Of a stretch of 64,000 nt of DNA, positions 7,990 to 16,867 are shown piece by piece (positions within the stretch are counted from its first letter, which is position 1; every line of letters begins with the position of its first letter). The position numbers and the translations under genes were made by a program. This stretch comes from Steroidobacter gossypii (GTDB taxonomy: Bacteria; Pseudomonadota; Gammaproteobacteria; Steroidobacterales; Steroidobacteraceae). The notes under the pieces are model-generated. The model saw only the letters and a program-made list of their open reading frames with translations. It ran no database searches and had not been told where the DNA came from. The stretch is from NCBI RefSeq assembly GCF_016801985.1, contig NZ_JAEVLS010000006.1:452592-516591 (forward strand), given 5' to 3'.

Positions 7990-8931
7990 ATGACGCAGGT
8001 AGTCGCGCTTTCGGGAGGCATCGGCGGCGCCAAACTGGCGCTCGGGCTGCAGCACATCCTGCCGCCGGGCGAGCTCACCGTCGCGGTCAATACCGGCGAC
8101 GATTTCGAGCATCTGGGTTTGTCCATTTCACCGGACATCGACACCGTGCTGTACACGTTGGCCGGCCTGGCGAATCCGGAGCTGAGTTGGGGACGCGCCG
8201 GCGACAGCTGGAACTTCATGGCCGAGATCGAGCGCCTGGGCGGGGAGAACTGGTACCGGCTCGGCGACAAGGATCTCGCGCTTCACATCGAGCGCACGCG
8301 CCGGCTCAATGCTGGCGAAAAGCTGACCGGCATCACTGCAGACTTCGCGCGCCACTTCGGCGTGCTGGGCAGGGTGGTGCCAATGTCGAACGACCTGGTG
8401 CGTACCATGGTGATCACGGACGAAGGCACGTTGGACTTCCAGCATTACTTCGTCGAGCGCCGTTGCGAGCCGGTGGTGAAAGGCTTTGCCTATGCAGGCG
8501 CGGCCGATGCGCGGCTGCCGGCCCAACTGCAGGAGGATCTGCAGGATCCGTCGTTGCAAGCTATCGTCATCTGTCCGTCCAATCCCTGGCTGAGCATCGC
8601 ACCCATCCTGGAGATCCCGGCCTGGCGCGAGGCGTTGCTCGAAGTGACCGCTCCGGTGATCGCAGTGTCACCACTGGTCAACGGCCAGGCGGTGAAAGGA
8701 CCCATCACCAAGATCATGAGCGAGCTGCAGCTGGAGCTTTCCTCGGCTTCGATCGCCAGGTTCTACGAAGGAATCATCGACGGCTTCGTGATCGACAAGT
8801 CCGAGGCGCACGTGGCGCCGGAAATCGCCGTGGCCACGCATGTGACCGGCACGCCGATGAAAACACCGGTCGACAAACAGCGGCTGGCGCGAGAAGTACT
8901 GGAGTTCGCCCGCTCGTTCGGTAAATTGTGA
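7990..8931 (+). CDS. cofD: 2-phospho-L-lactate (phosphoenolpyruvate) transferase, F420 biosynthesis
   Basis: CofD joins the activated three-carbon phosphoester (lactyl-2-diphospho-5'-guanosine or the phosphoenolpyruvyl form) to the deazaflavin Fo, giving F420-0 or its dehydro form. The 313-residue protein has the family start VVALSGGIGGAKLALGL, then VNTGDDFEHLGLSISPDIDTVLYTLAG, ERCR-like ERRCEPVV and ICPSNPWLSIAPIL, with VSPLVNGQAVKGP near residue 230. AAGGA at 7976-7980 lies 9 nt before the ATG. No other F420 genes (cofC, fbiC/cofGH, cofE) occur in the window. It sits among redox and acyl-CoA genes, which suggests an F420-dependent oxidoreductase step in the cell, but that is inference. Confidence 0.9.
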   Translation: MTQVVALSGGIGGAKLALGLQHILPPGELTVAVNTGDDFEHLGLSISPDIDTVLYTLAGLANPELSWGRAGDSWNFMAEIERLGGENWYRLGDKDLALHIERTRRLNAGEKLTGITADFARHFGVLGRVVPMSNDLVRTMVITDEGTLDFQHYFVERRCEPVVKGFAYAGAADARLPAQLQEDLQDPSLQAIVICPSNPWLSIAPILEIPAWREALLEVTAPVIAVSPLVNGQAVKGPITKIMSELQLELSSASIARFYEGIIDGFVIDKSEAHVAPEIAVATHVTGTPMKTPVDKQRLAREVLEFARSFGKL

Positions 8932-9025
8932 CTGCCCGGGGGGTGTGCGCGATCCGCCGTCTGAGTCACAATGGCGTGCTTGGGAAGCACCCCGCGGCCC
9001 ACGCACAGTCGGCTGGAGCAATTGA

Positions 9026-9343
9026 ATGAGTATTCGTTTGAACGTGGTGGACCGCAACGGCGGCGAACACGAGGTGGAAACGGCGCCGGAAGGCTCCTTG
9101 ATGGAAACCTTGCGTGAGCTGGACTATGGCGTGGCCGCCATTTGCGGCGGCATGTGTTCGTGCGCCACTTGCCATGTCTATATCGCTCCGGAATGGCTGG
9201 ATAAACTGCCGCAGCAGCAGAGCGACGAAGGCGATCTGCTGGCCGAGCTGCAATTCCGTCAGGACAATTCGCGGCTGTCGTGTCAGCTGCAGTTGCAGCC
9301 GGAGTACGACGGTCTGCGCCTGACTCTGGCGCCGGAAGAATGA
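9026..9343 (+). CDS. [2Fe-2S] ferredoxin, adrenodoxin type
   Basis: 105-residue electron carrier. The cluster ligands are seen in ICGGMCSCATCHV, that is C-x5-C-x2-C, with the fourth Cys in SRLSCQL, spaced as in adrenodoxin/putidaredoxin. The VYIAPEWLDKLP segment and the acidic QQQSDEGDLL region are typical of partners of FAD reductases and cytochrome P450s. The gene lies 20 bp ahead of its likely reductase, so the pair probably forms an NAD(P)H to FAD to Fe-S chain. No P450 or Rieske oxygenase gene is present in the window, so the final electron acceptor is unknown. Confidence 0.92.
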   Translation: MSIRLNVVDRNGGEHEVETAPEGSLMETLRELDYGVAAICGGMCSCATCHVYIAPEWLDKLPQQQSDEGDLLAELQFRQDNSRLSCQLQLQPEYDGLRLTLAPEE

Positions 9344-9363
9344 CGGCTCGTTAGATATTGCTC

Positions 9364-10641
9364 ATGTCCACGCATTCCGAAGATCACATCTATGTCGTCG
9401 GCGCGGGTCATGCCGGCGGCGAGCTTGCGTTCGCGCTGCGCCAGCAAGGCTATGCCGGGCCGCTGACCATTATCGGCGAAGAAGGCCACTTGCCCTACCA
9501 ACGGCCGCCGTTGTCCAAGGCCTTCCTGAAGGGCGAGTGTGAAACGCCGTCGCTGTATTTGCGGCAACAGGCGGCCTACGACAAAGCAAACATCGGTCTG
9601 TTGCTCAGCCGCCGCGTGGAGCGACTGGATCGCGCTGGCAAGAAACTGATCTTCGACGACGGCCGCGAGGTCACGTATTCCAAACTGGCGCTCGCCACCG
9701 GCGGTCGTGCTCGCCGCATGACCATCAACGACGCCGCGCGCGCCGAGCGCACCAGGAATTTCCATTACCTGCGTAACATCGACGACGTGCTCGCGATTCG
9801 CTCGCGCTTCGAAGCCGGGCAGCGCCTGGTCATCGTGGGCGGTGGATACATCGGACTCGAAGTTGCCGCTTCGGCGATCGCACGAGATCTGAATGTCACA
9901 GTGTTGGAAGCGCTGCCTCGCGTGCTGGCTCGCGTGACGGCCCCGCAGATGTCGGCTTTCTATGAGCAGATACATCGGAACGCGGGCGTGGATGTGCGCA
10001 CCAACGTCGAAGTCATCGGGCTCGATTTCGATGCAGAGGGTGATGCGGTCACCGCGGTTCATTGCACCGGCGGCGTGGTGATCCCTGCCGATGCGGTAGT
10101 GGTCGGCATCGGGTTGTTGCCGAACACGGAGCTGGCGCAAGCTGCCGGGCTCGACGTGGACAATGGCATCGTCGTCAATGAGCATGCCGCGACTTCCGAT
10201 CCGGATATCGTCGCGGCCGGCGATTGCACCAACCATCCGAGCGTATTCTGCGGCCGGCGCATTCGTCTGGAATCGGTGCCGAACGCGGTCGAGCAGGCGC
10301 GCGTGGCCGCTGCATATCTGGCCGGAAAGCCGCGCACGTACGACTCGGTGCCGTGGTTCTGGTCAGACCAGTACGACTTGAAGTTGCAAATGACCGGGCT
10401 GTCGCAGGGCTACGATCAGTTCGTGCTGCGCGGCTCGATGCAGAACAAGTCGTTTGCGGCGTTCTATTTGAAGGAAGGCAGATTGATCGCCTGCGACGCC
10501 GTCAATCGTGCGCAGGAGTTCATGATCGCCAAGCGCATGGTCGCCGCCTGCAAGCCGTTCGATCCGGTGGCGCTGGCCGATGAAACGGTGCCGCTGAAGA
10601 CGCTCGCTCCGCCGCTGCAAGCGGCCGCTCCGCCCGCCTGA
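9364..10641 (+). CDS. FAD-dependent ferredoxin reductase
   Basis: 425-residue pyridine-nucleotide-disulfide-fold flavoprotein of the putidaredoxin/rhodocoxin reductase type. It has an N-terminal FAD dinucleotide motif YVVGAGHAGGELAFAL, an NAD(P) motif LVIVGGGYIGLEVAA near residue 160, the second FAD site SDPDIVAAGDCTNHP, and the C-terminal reductase domain with VPWFWSDQYDLKLQMTGLS, a hallmark of ferredoxin reductases in oxygenase systems. I took the ATG at 9364; a TTG two codons earlier is also possible. It is directly downstream of the ferredoxin and probably co-transcribed. Confidence 0.92.
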   Translation: MSTHSEDHIYVVGAGHAGGELAFALRQQGYAGPLTIIGEEGHLPYQRPPLSKAFLKGECETPSLYLRQQAAYDKANIGLLLSRRVERLDRAGKKLIFDDGREVTYSKLALATGGRARRMTINDAARAERTRNFHYLRNIDDVLAIRSRFEAGQRLVIVGGGYIGLEVAASAIARDLNVTVLEALPRVLARVTAPQMSAFYEQIHRNAGVDVRTNVEVIGLDFDAEGDAVTAVHCTGGVVIPADAVVVGIGLLPNTELAQAAGLDVDNGIVVNEHAATSDPDIVAAGDCTNHPSVFCGRRIRLESVPNAVEQARVAAAYLAGKPRTYDSVPWFWSDQYDLKLQMTGLSQGYDQFVLRGSMQNKSFAAFYLKEGRLIACDAVNRAQEFMIAKRMVAACKPFDPVALADETVPLKTLAPPLQAAAPPA

Positions 10642-10759
10642 TTGCCGCCGCTATCGTTGCCGAGCGCCGGCGCGGCTTCGGCAAAACCCCATTGCGTGTG
10701 GCAAAGTGATGCCCGATATCACACCACCATCGAAGACTCATGCAAGCAGGGGGTAGGCG

Positions 10760-11917
10760 ATGTCCGAAGCAAGCTCGAGCAGTGGCTTCAAGCCGAAAAA
10801 GTCCGTGGCGCTCTCCGGCGTCACCGCCGGCAATACGGCGCTGTGCACCGTCGGCCGCAGCGGCAACGATCTGCACTATCGCGGCTACGACATTCTGGAT
10901 ATCGCCAACAGCTGCGAGTTCGAGGAAATCGCCTACCTGCTGATTCACGGCAAGCTGCCGAATCGTGCGGAACTGGCCGGCTACAAAGCCAAGCTCGCAC
11001 GCCTGCGCGGCTTGCCGGCAGCGGTGAAATCCGTGCTGGAACAATTGCCGGCCGCGACGCATCCGATGGATGTCATGCGGACTGGAGTCTCAACGCTCGG
11101 CTGCGTCCTGCCAGAGCCCGAGCATCATGCGGCCACCACGGCCAGAGACGTCGCCGATCGCCTGATTGCGAGTCTCGGCTCCATGCTCACGTATTGGTAC
11201 CACTACAGTCAGCGCGGCCGTCGTATCGAGGTGGAGACGCAGGACGATTCCATCGGCGGTCATTTCCTGCATCTGTTGCATCAGCAGACGCCTTCCCGCG
11301 AATGGGTGCATGCAATGCATACGTCGCTCATCTTGTATGCCGAGCATGAGTTCAATGCGTCGACGTTCACCGGGCGCGTGATCGCCGGCACGGGGTCGGA
11401 CATGTACTCGGCGATCACGGGTGCGATCGGCGCACTGCGTGGGCCGAAGCACGGCGGGGCGAACGAAGTCGCCTTCGAGATTCAGCAGCGCTATGAATCG
11501 CCGGACCAGGCCGAAGCAGACATTCGCAAGCGCGTGGCGAACAAAGAAGTGATCATTGGCTTCGGGCATCCGGTCTATACCATCTCGGATCCGCGCAATG
11601 AAGTGATCAAGGATGTGGCGCGCAAGCTGGCGCAGGACGCAGGGGACACCAGGATGTTCGACATCGCCGCGCGACTGGAAAAGGTGATGAAGGAGATCAA
11701 GAACATGTTCCCGAATCTGGATTGGTACTCGGCCGTGTCTTATCACCTGATGGGCGTGCCGACTGCGATGTTCACGCCGCTGTTCGTGATCGCGCGGACC
11801 ACCGGCTGGGCGGCGCACGTCATCGAGCAGCGCGAGGATGGCAAGATCATCCGGCCCAGCGCCAACTACATCGGGCCCGACAATCTCGAGTTCGTGCCTT
11901 TGGATCAGAGGAAATAA
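10760..11917 (+). CDS. prpC: 2-methylcitrate synthase / citrate synthase II
   Basis: 385-residue citrate-synthase-fold enzyme expected to condense propionyl-CoA with oxaloacetate. Family residues are visible: the HHYD-equivalent region in [42 protein letters not shown] with a catalytic His, GPKHGGANE with the second catalytic His, and [13 protein letters not shown]. The short length (about 385) and pairing with prpD favour 2-methylcitrate synthase over the house-keeping GltA. A Shine-Dalgarno-like AGGGGGTAGG precedes the ATG. The prpB lyase and prpR regulator that often accompany these genes are not in the window. Confidence 0.85.
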   Translation: MSEASSSSGFKPKKSVALSGVTAGNTALCTVGRSGNDLHYRGYDILDIANSCEFEEIAYLLIHGKLPNRAELAGYKAKLARLRGLPAAVKSVLEQLPAATHPMDVMRTGVSTLGCVLPEPEHHAATTARDVADRLIASLGSMLTYWYHYSQRGRRIEVETQDDSIGGHFLHLLHQQTPSREWVHAMHTSLILYAEHEFNASTFTGRVIAGTGSDMYSAITGAIGALRGPKHGGANEVAFEIQQRYESPDQAEADIRKRVANKEVIIGFGHPVYTISDPRNEVIKDVARKLAQDAGDTRMFDIAARLEKVMKEIKNMFPNLDWYSAVSYHLMGVPTAMFTPLFVIARTTGWAAHVIEQREDGKIIRPSANYIGPDNLEFVPLDQRK

Positions 11918-11928
11918 GCCGCACCGTC

Positions 11929-13383
11929 ATGTCTCTGCACGATATCAAATCCGCCGAGCGGCCTGCGCCCGACGACGTTCTGACCGCCATCGCCGACTAC
12001 GCGCTGTCGTATGAAGTGAGCAGCGAGGCTGCCTACGAAACCGCTTACTACTGTTTGATGGATACATTGGCGTGCGGGTTTCAAGCGCTGCAATATCCGG
12101 CTTGCACGAAGTTGCTGGGGCCGGTGGTGCCAGGCGCGGTGATGCCGGGCGGCTCGCGTGTGCCGGGCACGAGTTTCGAGCTCGATCCGGTGCAAGCTGC
12201 GTTCAACATCGGGGCGATGGTCCGCTGGCTCGATTTCAACGACACCTGGCTGGCGGCGGAATGGGGCCATCCTTCCGACAACCTCGGCGCCATTCTTGCT
12301 GTTGCTGATTACACGTCGCGCCGGAATGCGGCGCAGGGTAAGGCTGCGTTCAGAGTGCGAGACCTGCTGACGTTCATGATCAAGGCGCACGAGATTCAGG
12401 GCGTCGCGGCGCTGGAAAACAGCTTCAATCGTGTCGGGCTCGATCATGTTTTGCTGGTGCGCGTGGCGTCGACGGCTGTCGCCACTGCCATGCTCGGCGG
12501 GACGCGCGAGCAGGTCATCAATGCGGTTTCGAATGCATGGATCGATGGCGGCGCGCTGCGCACATATCGTCATGCGCCGAACACGGGGTCACGTAAGAGT
12601 TGGGCAGCCGGGGATGCGACCAGTCGGGCCGTGCGTCATGCGTTGATGGCGATGGCGGGCGAGATGGGTTATCCGTCCGCGATCACGGCGCCGACTTGGG
12701 GGTTCCAGGATGTGCTGATGAAAGGCAAGGCGCTGTCGTTTCCGCAGCCGTTCGGCAGCTATGTGATGGAGAATATCCTGTTCAAGATTTCTTTCCCGGC
12801 GGAGTTTCATGGGCAGACGGCGGTGGAGGCGGCGCTGAAGTTGCATCCACAGGTGCGGCGCCACTTGGACGAGATCGAAAGGATCGTGATCGAGACGACC
12901 GAGTCGGGCGTTCGCATTATCGATAAGACCGGGCCGCTCGCGAACCCGGCGGATCGCGATCACTGCATTCAATACATGGTCGCGGTGTCTCTGATCTTCG
13001 GTCGGCTGCAAGCGTCGGATTATGAAGATGTCGTCGCCGCAGATTCGCGCATCGATGTGCTACGGGAGAAGATGGTCGTCAGCGAGAACGCCACTTTCAC
13101 CGAAGAATATTACGCGCCGGATAAACGTCACATCGGCAACGCCGTCCAGGTCTTCTTCAAGGACGGCACGCGTACCGAACGGGTACAGATCGACGTTCCC
13201 CTCGGCCATCGAAAACGTCGCGCCGAAGGCATGCCTGTGCTCGTGCAGAAATTCGAATCCGCGGTCGCCGCTCACTTCTCCGCGAAACAGTGCGAGGCGA
13301 TCAAGTCGCTGCTTGCTGATCGACCCAAGCTGGAGAAGATGGCTGTCCACGAGTTCGTAGCCGCGCTCGTGAAGAATCACTGA
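11929..13383 (+). CDS. prpD: 2-methylcitrate dehydratase
   Basis: 484-residue MmgE/PrpD family protein, the usual length for PrpD, which dehydrates 2-methylcitrate to 2-methyl-cis-aconitate in propionate oxidation. Diagnostic segments: [56 protein letters not shown] near residue 105, and [22 protein letters not shown]. The C-terminal half contains [19 protein letters not shown] and [14 protein letters not shown]. The ATG at 11929 begins 11 bp after the prpC stop, so the two are an operon. Earlier in-frame starts lie inside prpC and were rejected. Confidence 0.92.
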   Translation: MSLHDIKSAERPAPDDVLTAIADYALSYEVSSEAAYETAYYCLMDTLACGFQALQYPACTKLLGPVVPGAVMPGGSRVPGTSFELDPVQAAFNIGAMVRWLDFNDTWLAAEWGHPSDNLGAILAVADYTSRRNAAQGKAAFRVRDLLTFMIKAHEIQGVAALENSFNRVGLDHVLLVRVASTAVATAMLGGTREQVINAVSNAWIDGGALRTYRHAPNTGSRKSWAAGDATSRAVRHALMAMAGEMGYPSAITAPTWGFQDVLMKGKALSFPQPFGSYVMENILFKISFPAEFHGQTAVEAALKLHPQVRRHLDEIERIVIETTESGVRIIDKTGPLANPADRDHCIQYMVAVSLIFGRLQASDYEDVVAADSRIDVLREKMVVSENATFTEEYYAPDKRHIGNAVQVFFKDGTRTERVQIDVPLGHRKRRAEGMPVLVQKFESAVAAHFSAKQCEAIKSLLADRPKLEKMAVHEFVAALVKNH

Positions 13384-13422
13384 GATCGAGCCGAACAACT
13401 CTTTGCAGTTTGATGACACGGC

Positions 13423-13439
13423 GTTGCATAGCCTGCAAC
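13423..13439. promoter_or_regulatory. LysR-type dyad (T-N11-A) upstream of the TonB receptor
   Basis: GTTGCA-TAGCC-TGCAAC is a 6-bp inverted repeat with a 5-bp spacer, 84 bp before the receptor start. Within it the T at 13425 and A at 13437 satisfy the T-N11-A rule for LysR-type boxes. A LysR gene lies just beyond the receptor, so it may act here. The motif is short and could be chance. Confidence 0.35.
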
Positions 13440-13522
13440 TCGGCTGTCGCTCTGTGCGCTCGCCTGTCGCGGTGGGCTGATCGAAGCTTGCCGGATTCCT
13501 GGCAAGGTTCGAGAAAGCATTC

Positions 13523-15823
13523 ATGTGGAGCAGTAAGCGTTCATCCGATTCCTCTCTGAGCACCCCGTTGTGCGGCGCTGTGGCCATGCTGTTGGCGACG
13601 GCGGCGGTGGCGCAGGAGCAGGACGTGGAGTTGGCGGAGGTGGTAGTAGTCGGCAGTCGGGGCACGCCGCGGCTGGTGACGGAGTCGGCTTCGCCCATCG
13701 ATCTGATCGACGGCGAGCAGTTGCGCGCTACTGGATTCAACGATTTGAGCAAGGCGCTGCAGTTCCTCGCGCCGTCCGTCAACTTCCCGCGCTCTGCTAC
13801 AGCACCGTCTGCTGCGAACACAAGAGGCGTCACCCTGCGCGGCCTGAGTCCGGATCAGGTGCTGGTGCTGGTGGATGGGAAGCGTCGTCATGCGTCGTCA
13901 GTTCTGAACTTCAACAATGTCGTGGGCCGCGGCACCGTGCCCGTGGATCTGAATACCATCCCACTCGCCGCAGTCGAGCGAGTCGAAATCCTGCGCGACG
14001 GCGCGGCCGCGCAGTACGGGTCGGATGCAATCGCAGGAGTGGTGAATATCGTCCTGCGGGGCGCCGACTCGCAATCGTTCACGTCGCTCCAAGGCGGAGC
14101 CACCGAGAACGGCGACGGCGAGAGTGCAATCCTCGCGGCGGGCACGAGTTTCGATCTGCGCGAAGGTAGCATCACGGTCACCGCCGAATCGCGTTATCGC
14201 GATTTCACCAACAGCGCGGGGATCGACAGTCGGGTCGGCCGCATCACCAATCGTCAAGGCGATCCCGAGTCCCTGGATCTCGGCCTGGTTGTCAACGCGC
14301 GCCTGCCGCTGGGCGACAATGATCTTTACGGCAATATCATTGTGTCCCAACGAGATTCGGAAAGCGCCGCGCAGTATCGCGCGCCCAACGTGTCGCCGCT
14401 GTACCCCGACGGTTTCTTGCCGCTGATCGAGCTGGACATGCTGGATATGGCGGCCACCGTCGGTTGGTCCCGGCCGTTATCCGCATGGACCCTGGATGTC
14501 AGCAACACCTTCGGCAGCAACCGCGCGGATTTCAAAGTGGGCGACAGTGTGAATACGTCGCTGGGAACATCGAGTCCGACTTCGTTCGACGCCGGCGGCA
14601 CACGCTATCAACAGAATGTCCTCGGCGTCACCCTGACTCGGCCGCTGGACGTGCTATCTGGTGCGAACCTCGCGTTCGGCCTCGAAAGCCGCTATGAAAT
14701 GTTCGAAATCGACAGTGGCGAGCCGGCCTCGCTCTTGGGAGCGGGCGCGCAGGGCTTCCCTGGCTTCAATCCACCCAGCCCCATCGACGAAAGCCGCAGC
14801 GCATGGAGCGCCTTCGTCGACGCCGAGTTACACCTCACGCCGGCAGTGACGCTCGGCGCCGCCGCCCGTTATGAGGACTACGATGACTTCGGCGACGAAA
14901 TCACGGGCAAGTTGTCCGCGATGTTCAAGCCCACTTCCGTCATCGCCTTCCGCGCCACTGGTAGCACCGGCTTTCGTGCGCCTTCGCTACAGCAGCAGTA
15001 TTTCAGTACCGTCAGCAGCCAATCGAGCGGCGGTGTGTTGGTGAACGTGGGAACATTCGCTGTCGACGATCCGGTGTCGCGCGCTCTCGGCGCGCAGCCG
15101 CTGCAGGCGGAGACATCCGAGCATGTGAGCGCTGGCATCGTGCTGACCCCGATGCAAGGCCTCACCGTGTCTCTCGACGCGTTCCGCATCGATATCGAGG
15201 ATCGAATCGTCCTGAGCGAGTCGCTGAGCGGTCCTGCGGTGGCGGCGATTCTGCAGCAGGCCGGCATCACCAACGCCAGCCAGGTGAGATTCTTCACCAA
15301 CGCCGCCGATACCGAGACCGAAGGATACGAGATCACCGCCGCCTGGCGGGGTACGTGGCTCGATGCGGTGCGCAGCGCATTGACGTTGGGTTACATGTCG
15401 GCCGATACCTCGCTGGAGCAGATCAAGAGCAACACTGTCGTGCCTTCCGTGCCGTTGCTCGGGCTCGCGTCCATCGATCTACTGACCGAAGCTCAGCCCG
15501 AAGACAAGGTGACATTCAGCTCGATGCAATCGTGGGGCCCGTGGCAGCTACGTGTCGATGTGACGCGCTTTGGAAAGTACAAGAACGTCCCGGTACTCCT
15601 TGAACAGGAGTACGGCGCGGTGACCACGGTCGACCTTGGTGTCGACTATGAGCTGACGCCCTCGATGCGTCTGAGCGTAGGAGTGATCAACGCCACCGAC
15701 GCATACCCGGACAAAATCGCTCAGCGCGCCTTGTTGCAAGGAGGCAGCCTGCAATATTCGGAATCCGGCGGTCTCGGCAGCGATGGGCGTGAGTACTACG
15801 CGCGTCTTTGGGCTGGATTCTGA
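13523..15823 (+). CDS. TonB-dependent outer-membrane receptor
   Basis: 766-residue outer-membrane transporter powered by TonB-ExbBD. A signal peptide ends near AVAQEQ (about residue 31) and is followed by a TonB-box-like VELAEVVVVGSRG. The plug domain has NDLSKALQFLAPSVNFPR, TRGVTLRGLSPDQVLVLVDGKRRH, VERVEILRDGAAAQYGSDAIAGVVNI. The beta-barrel follows, ending in the aromatic tail YYARLWAGF needed for BAM recognition. The ligand is unknown; neighbours that release phosphate from extracellular organics make a phosphorus-containing or nucleotide ligand conceivable, but siderophores are equally possible. Its last 28 bp overlap the convergent LysR gene. Confidence 0.93.
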   Translation: MWSSKRSSDSSLSTPLCGAVAMLLATAAVAQEQDVELAEVVVVGSRGTPRLVTESASPIDLIDGEQLRATGFNDLSKALQFLAPSVNFPRSATAPSAANTRGVTLRGLSPDQVLVLVDGKRRHASSVLNFNNVVGRGTVPVDLNTIPLAAVERVEILRDGAAAQYGSDAIAGVVNIVLRGADSQSFTSLQGGATENGDGESAILAAGTSFDLREGSITVTAESRYRDFTNSAGIDSRVGRITNRQGDPESLDLGLVVNARLPLGDNDLYGNIIVSQRDSESAAQYRAPNVSPLYPDGFLPLIELDMLDMAATVGWSRPLSAWTLDVSNTFGSNRADFKVGDSVNTSLGTSSPTSFDAGGTRYQQNVLGVTLTRPLDVLSGANLAFGLESRYEMFEIDSGEPASLLGAGAQGFPGFNPPSPIDESRSAWSAFVDAELHLTPAVTLGAAARYEDYDDFGDEITGKLSAMFKPTSVIAFRATGSTGFRAPSLQQQYFSTVSSQSSGGVLVNVGTFAVDDPVSRALGAQPLQAETSEHVSAGIVLTPMQGLTVSLDAFRIDIEDRIVLSESLSGPAVAAILQQAGITNASQVRFFTNAADTETEGYEITAAWRGTWLDAVRSALTLGYMSADTSLEQIKSNTVVPSVPLLGLASIDLLTEAQPEDKVTFSSMQSWGPWQLRVDVTRFGKYKNVPVLLEQEYGAVTTVDLGVDYELTPSMRLSVGVINATDAYPDKIAQRALLQGGSLQYSESGGLGSDGREYYARLWAGF

Positions 15824-16803
15824 TCGACCCGCGCAACAGACTGATGCACCGGTGGAACGTCCGCATGTTCCCAACTTCCGGCGCGGGCAACCGCGTCGGC
15901 GAAGTGCTGCTGCGAATGGGTGATCTCGGTATGCAGCCAGCGCGCAAAGCGTCGCATGTCGGTCCGGCGGCTGATCGCTTCGCTGGCGTAGATGAGCGAG
16001 TACCAGTAGTCGATGGGCTGTTTCAGCGCGAAGCAGGCTTGCAGCCGACCCTCCTGGAAATATTTCTCCATGAACAAGGGCATGCCCAGAGTCACACCCA
16101 GCCCGGCCGCCGCCGCCTCGTACATCATCAGCAATGTTTCATGATGGGTGAACGACCACGAATCGGTGGTATCGAGCCCGGCAGCGGCTAGCCACGTGTA
16201 CCACAGGTTCGGCGCATGTTCCTCACAGAGCACGTGGTGCCCCGCAAGCTCCCGCGGATGGCGCGGCGGCGTCCGGCCTCGTAGCAGCGTTGGCGCTGCG
16301 ACCACCGCAGCCTCTAGCTCGATCAATCGATCTTGCGGAAAGCTGTGAGGCTCGTTCGGCCCGACGGCGATCACGGCATCCACCTTGCCGGCGCGCAGCT
16401 CATCCAGACCGCGACCGATCGTGACCTCGATCTCGATGTCGGGATTGAGCGCCATGAACTTCGCGGTTCGCTGCAGTAGCCAGCTGATGGCGAACGAATG
16501 CGGCGCGCGGATGCGGAGCATGCCCGCAGTTTGCTCGCCGCGAAAATCGAGTGTGGCCCTGAACAAGGCATCCATCGCCGGCTCAATCGCTTGCAGATAC
16601 TGCTCGCCCGCCGGCGTGAGGCGCGCACTGGCTTGGCTGCGATCGAATAACGGAGCGTGCAGAAAATCTTCGAGGTTACGGATACGCCGCGAGAATGCGG
16701 ACGGGCTGAGCGCGAGCTTATCGGCGGCCCCGCGGAAACTCCCAGTCCGTGCGGCGGCAACGAAGGCTTCGATGAACTCGAGCGGCGGAGCTTTTCTACG
16801 CAA
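15796..16803 (-). CDS. LysR family transcriptional regulator
   Basis: 335-residue regulator with an N-terminal winged helix-turn-helix (LEFIEAFVAAARTGSFRGAA, then LSPSAFSRRIRNLEDFLHAPLFDRS) and a periplasmic-binding-fold effector domain from about residue 95. It resembles the GcvA-type subgroup. The only start that keeps the whole HTH is a TTG at 16803, since an in-frame TAG lies just upstream; no Shine-Dalgarno is seen. A perfect 10-bp inverted repeat (16812-16834) sits right before the start and may be an autoregulatory site. The C terminus extends past the usual length, into the opposite-strand end of the TonB receptor gene. Confidence 0.88.
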   Translation of the reverse strand: MRRKAPPLEFIEAFVAAARTGSFRGAADKLALSPSAFSRRIRNLEDFLHAPLFDRSQASARLTPAGEQYLQAIEPAMDALFRATLDFRGEQTAGMLRIRAPHSFAISWLLQRTAKFMALNPDIEIEVTIGRGLDELRAGKVDAVIAVGPNEPHSFPQDRLIELEAAVVAAPTLLRGRTPPRHPRELAGHHVLCEEHAPNLWYTWLAAAGLDTTDSWSFTHHETLLMMYEAAAAGLGVTLGMPLFMEKYFQEGRLQACFALKQPIDYWYSLIYASEAISRRTDMRRFARWLHTEITHSQQHFADAVARAGSWEHADVPPVHQSVARVDQNPAQRRA

Positions 16804-16811
16804 GGGAAGTG

Positions 16812-16834
16812 GCTAGACAGTAGAACTGTCTAGC
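16812..16834. promoter_or_regulatory. Perfect inverted repeat at the lysR start
   Basis: GCTAGACAGT and ACTGTCTAGC form a 10-bp perfect dyad around AGA, 9 bp upstream of the lysR start codon. It could be an operator or an RNA hairpin in the leader. It lacks the T-N11-A pattern of LysR boxes. Confidence 0.45.
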
Positions 16835-16867
16835 ATGGAGCCCTTTTGTTGCAATTCGGTGAAGCGC

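Noticed and set aside
7872..8924. 350-residue plus-strand reading overlapping cofD
   Set aside because: It is a different frame of the same DNA; the cofD frame has full family motifs and a Shine-Dalgarno.
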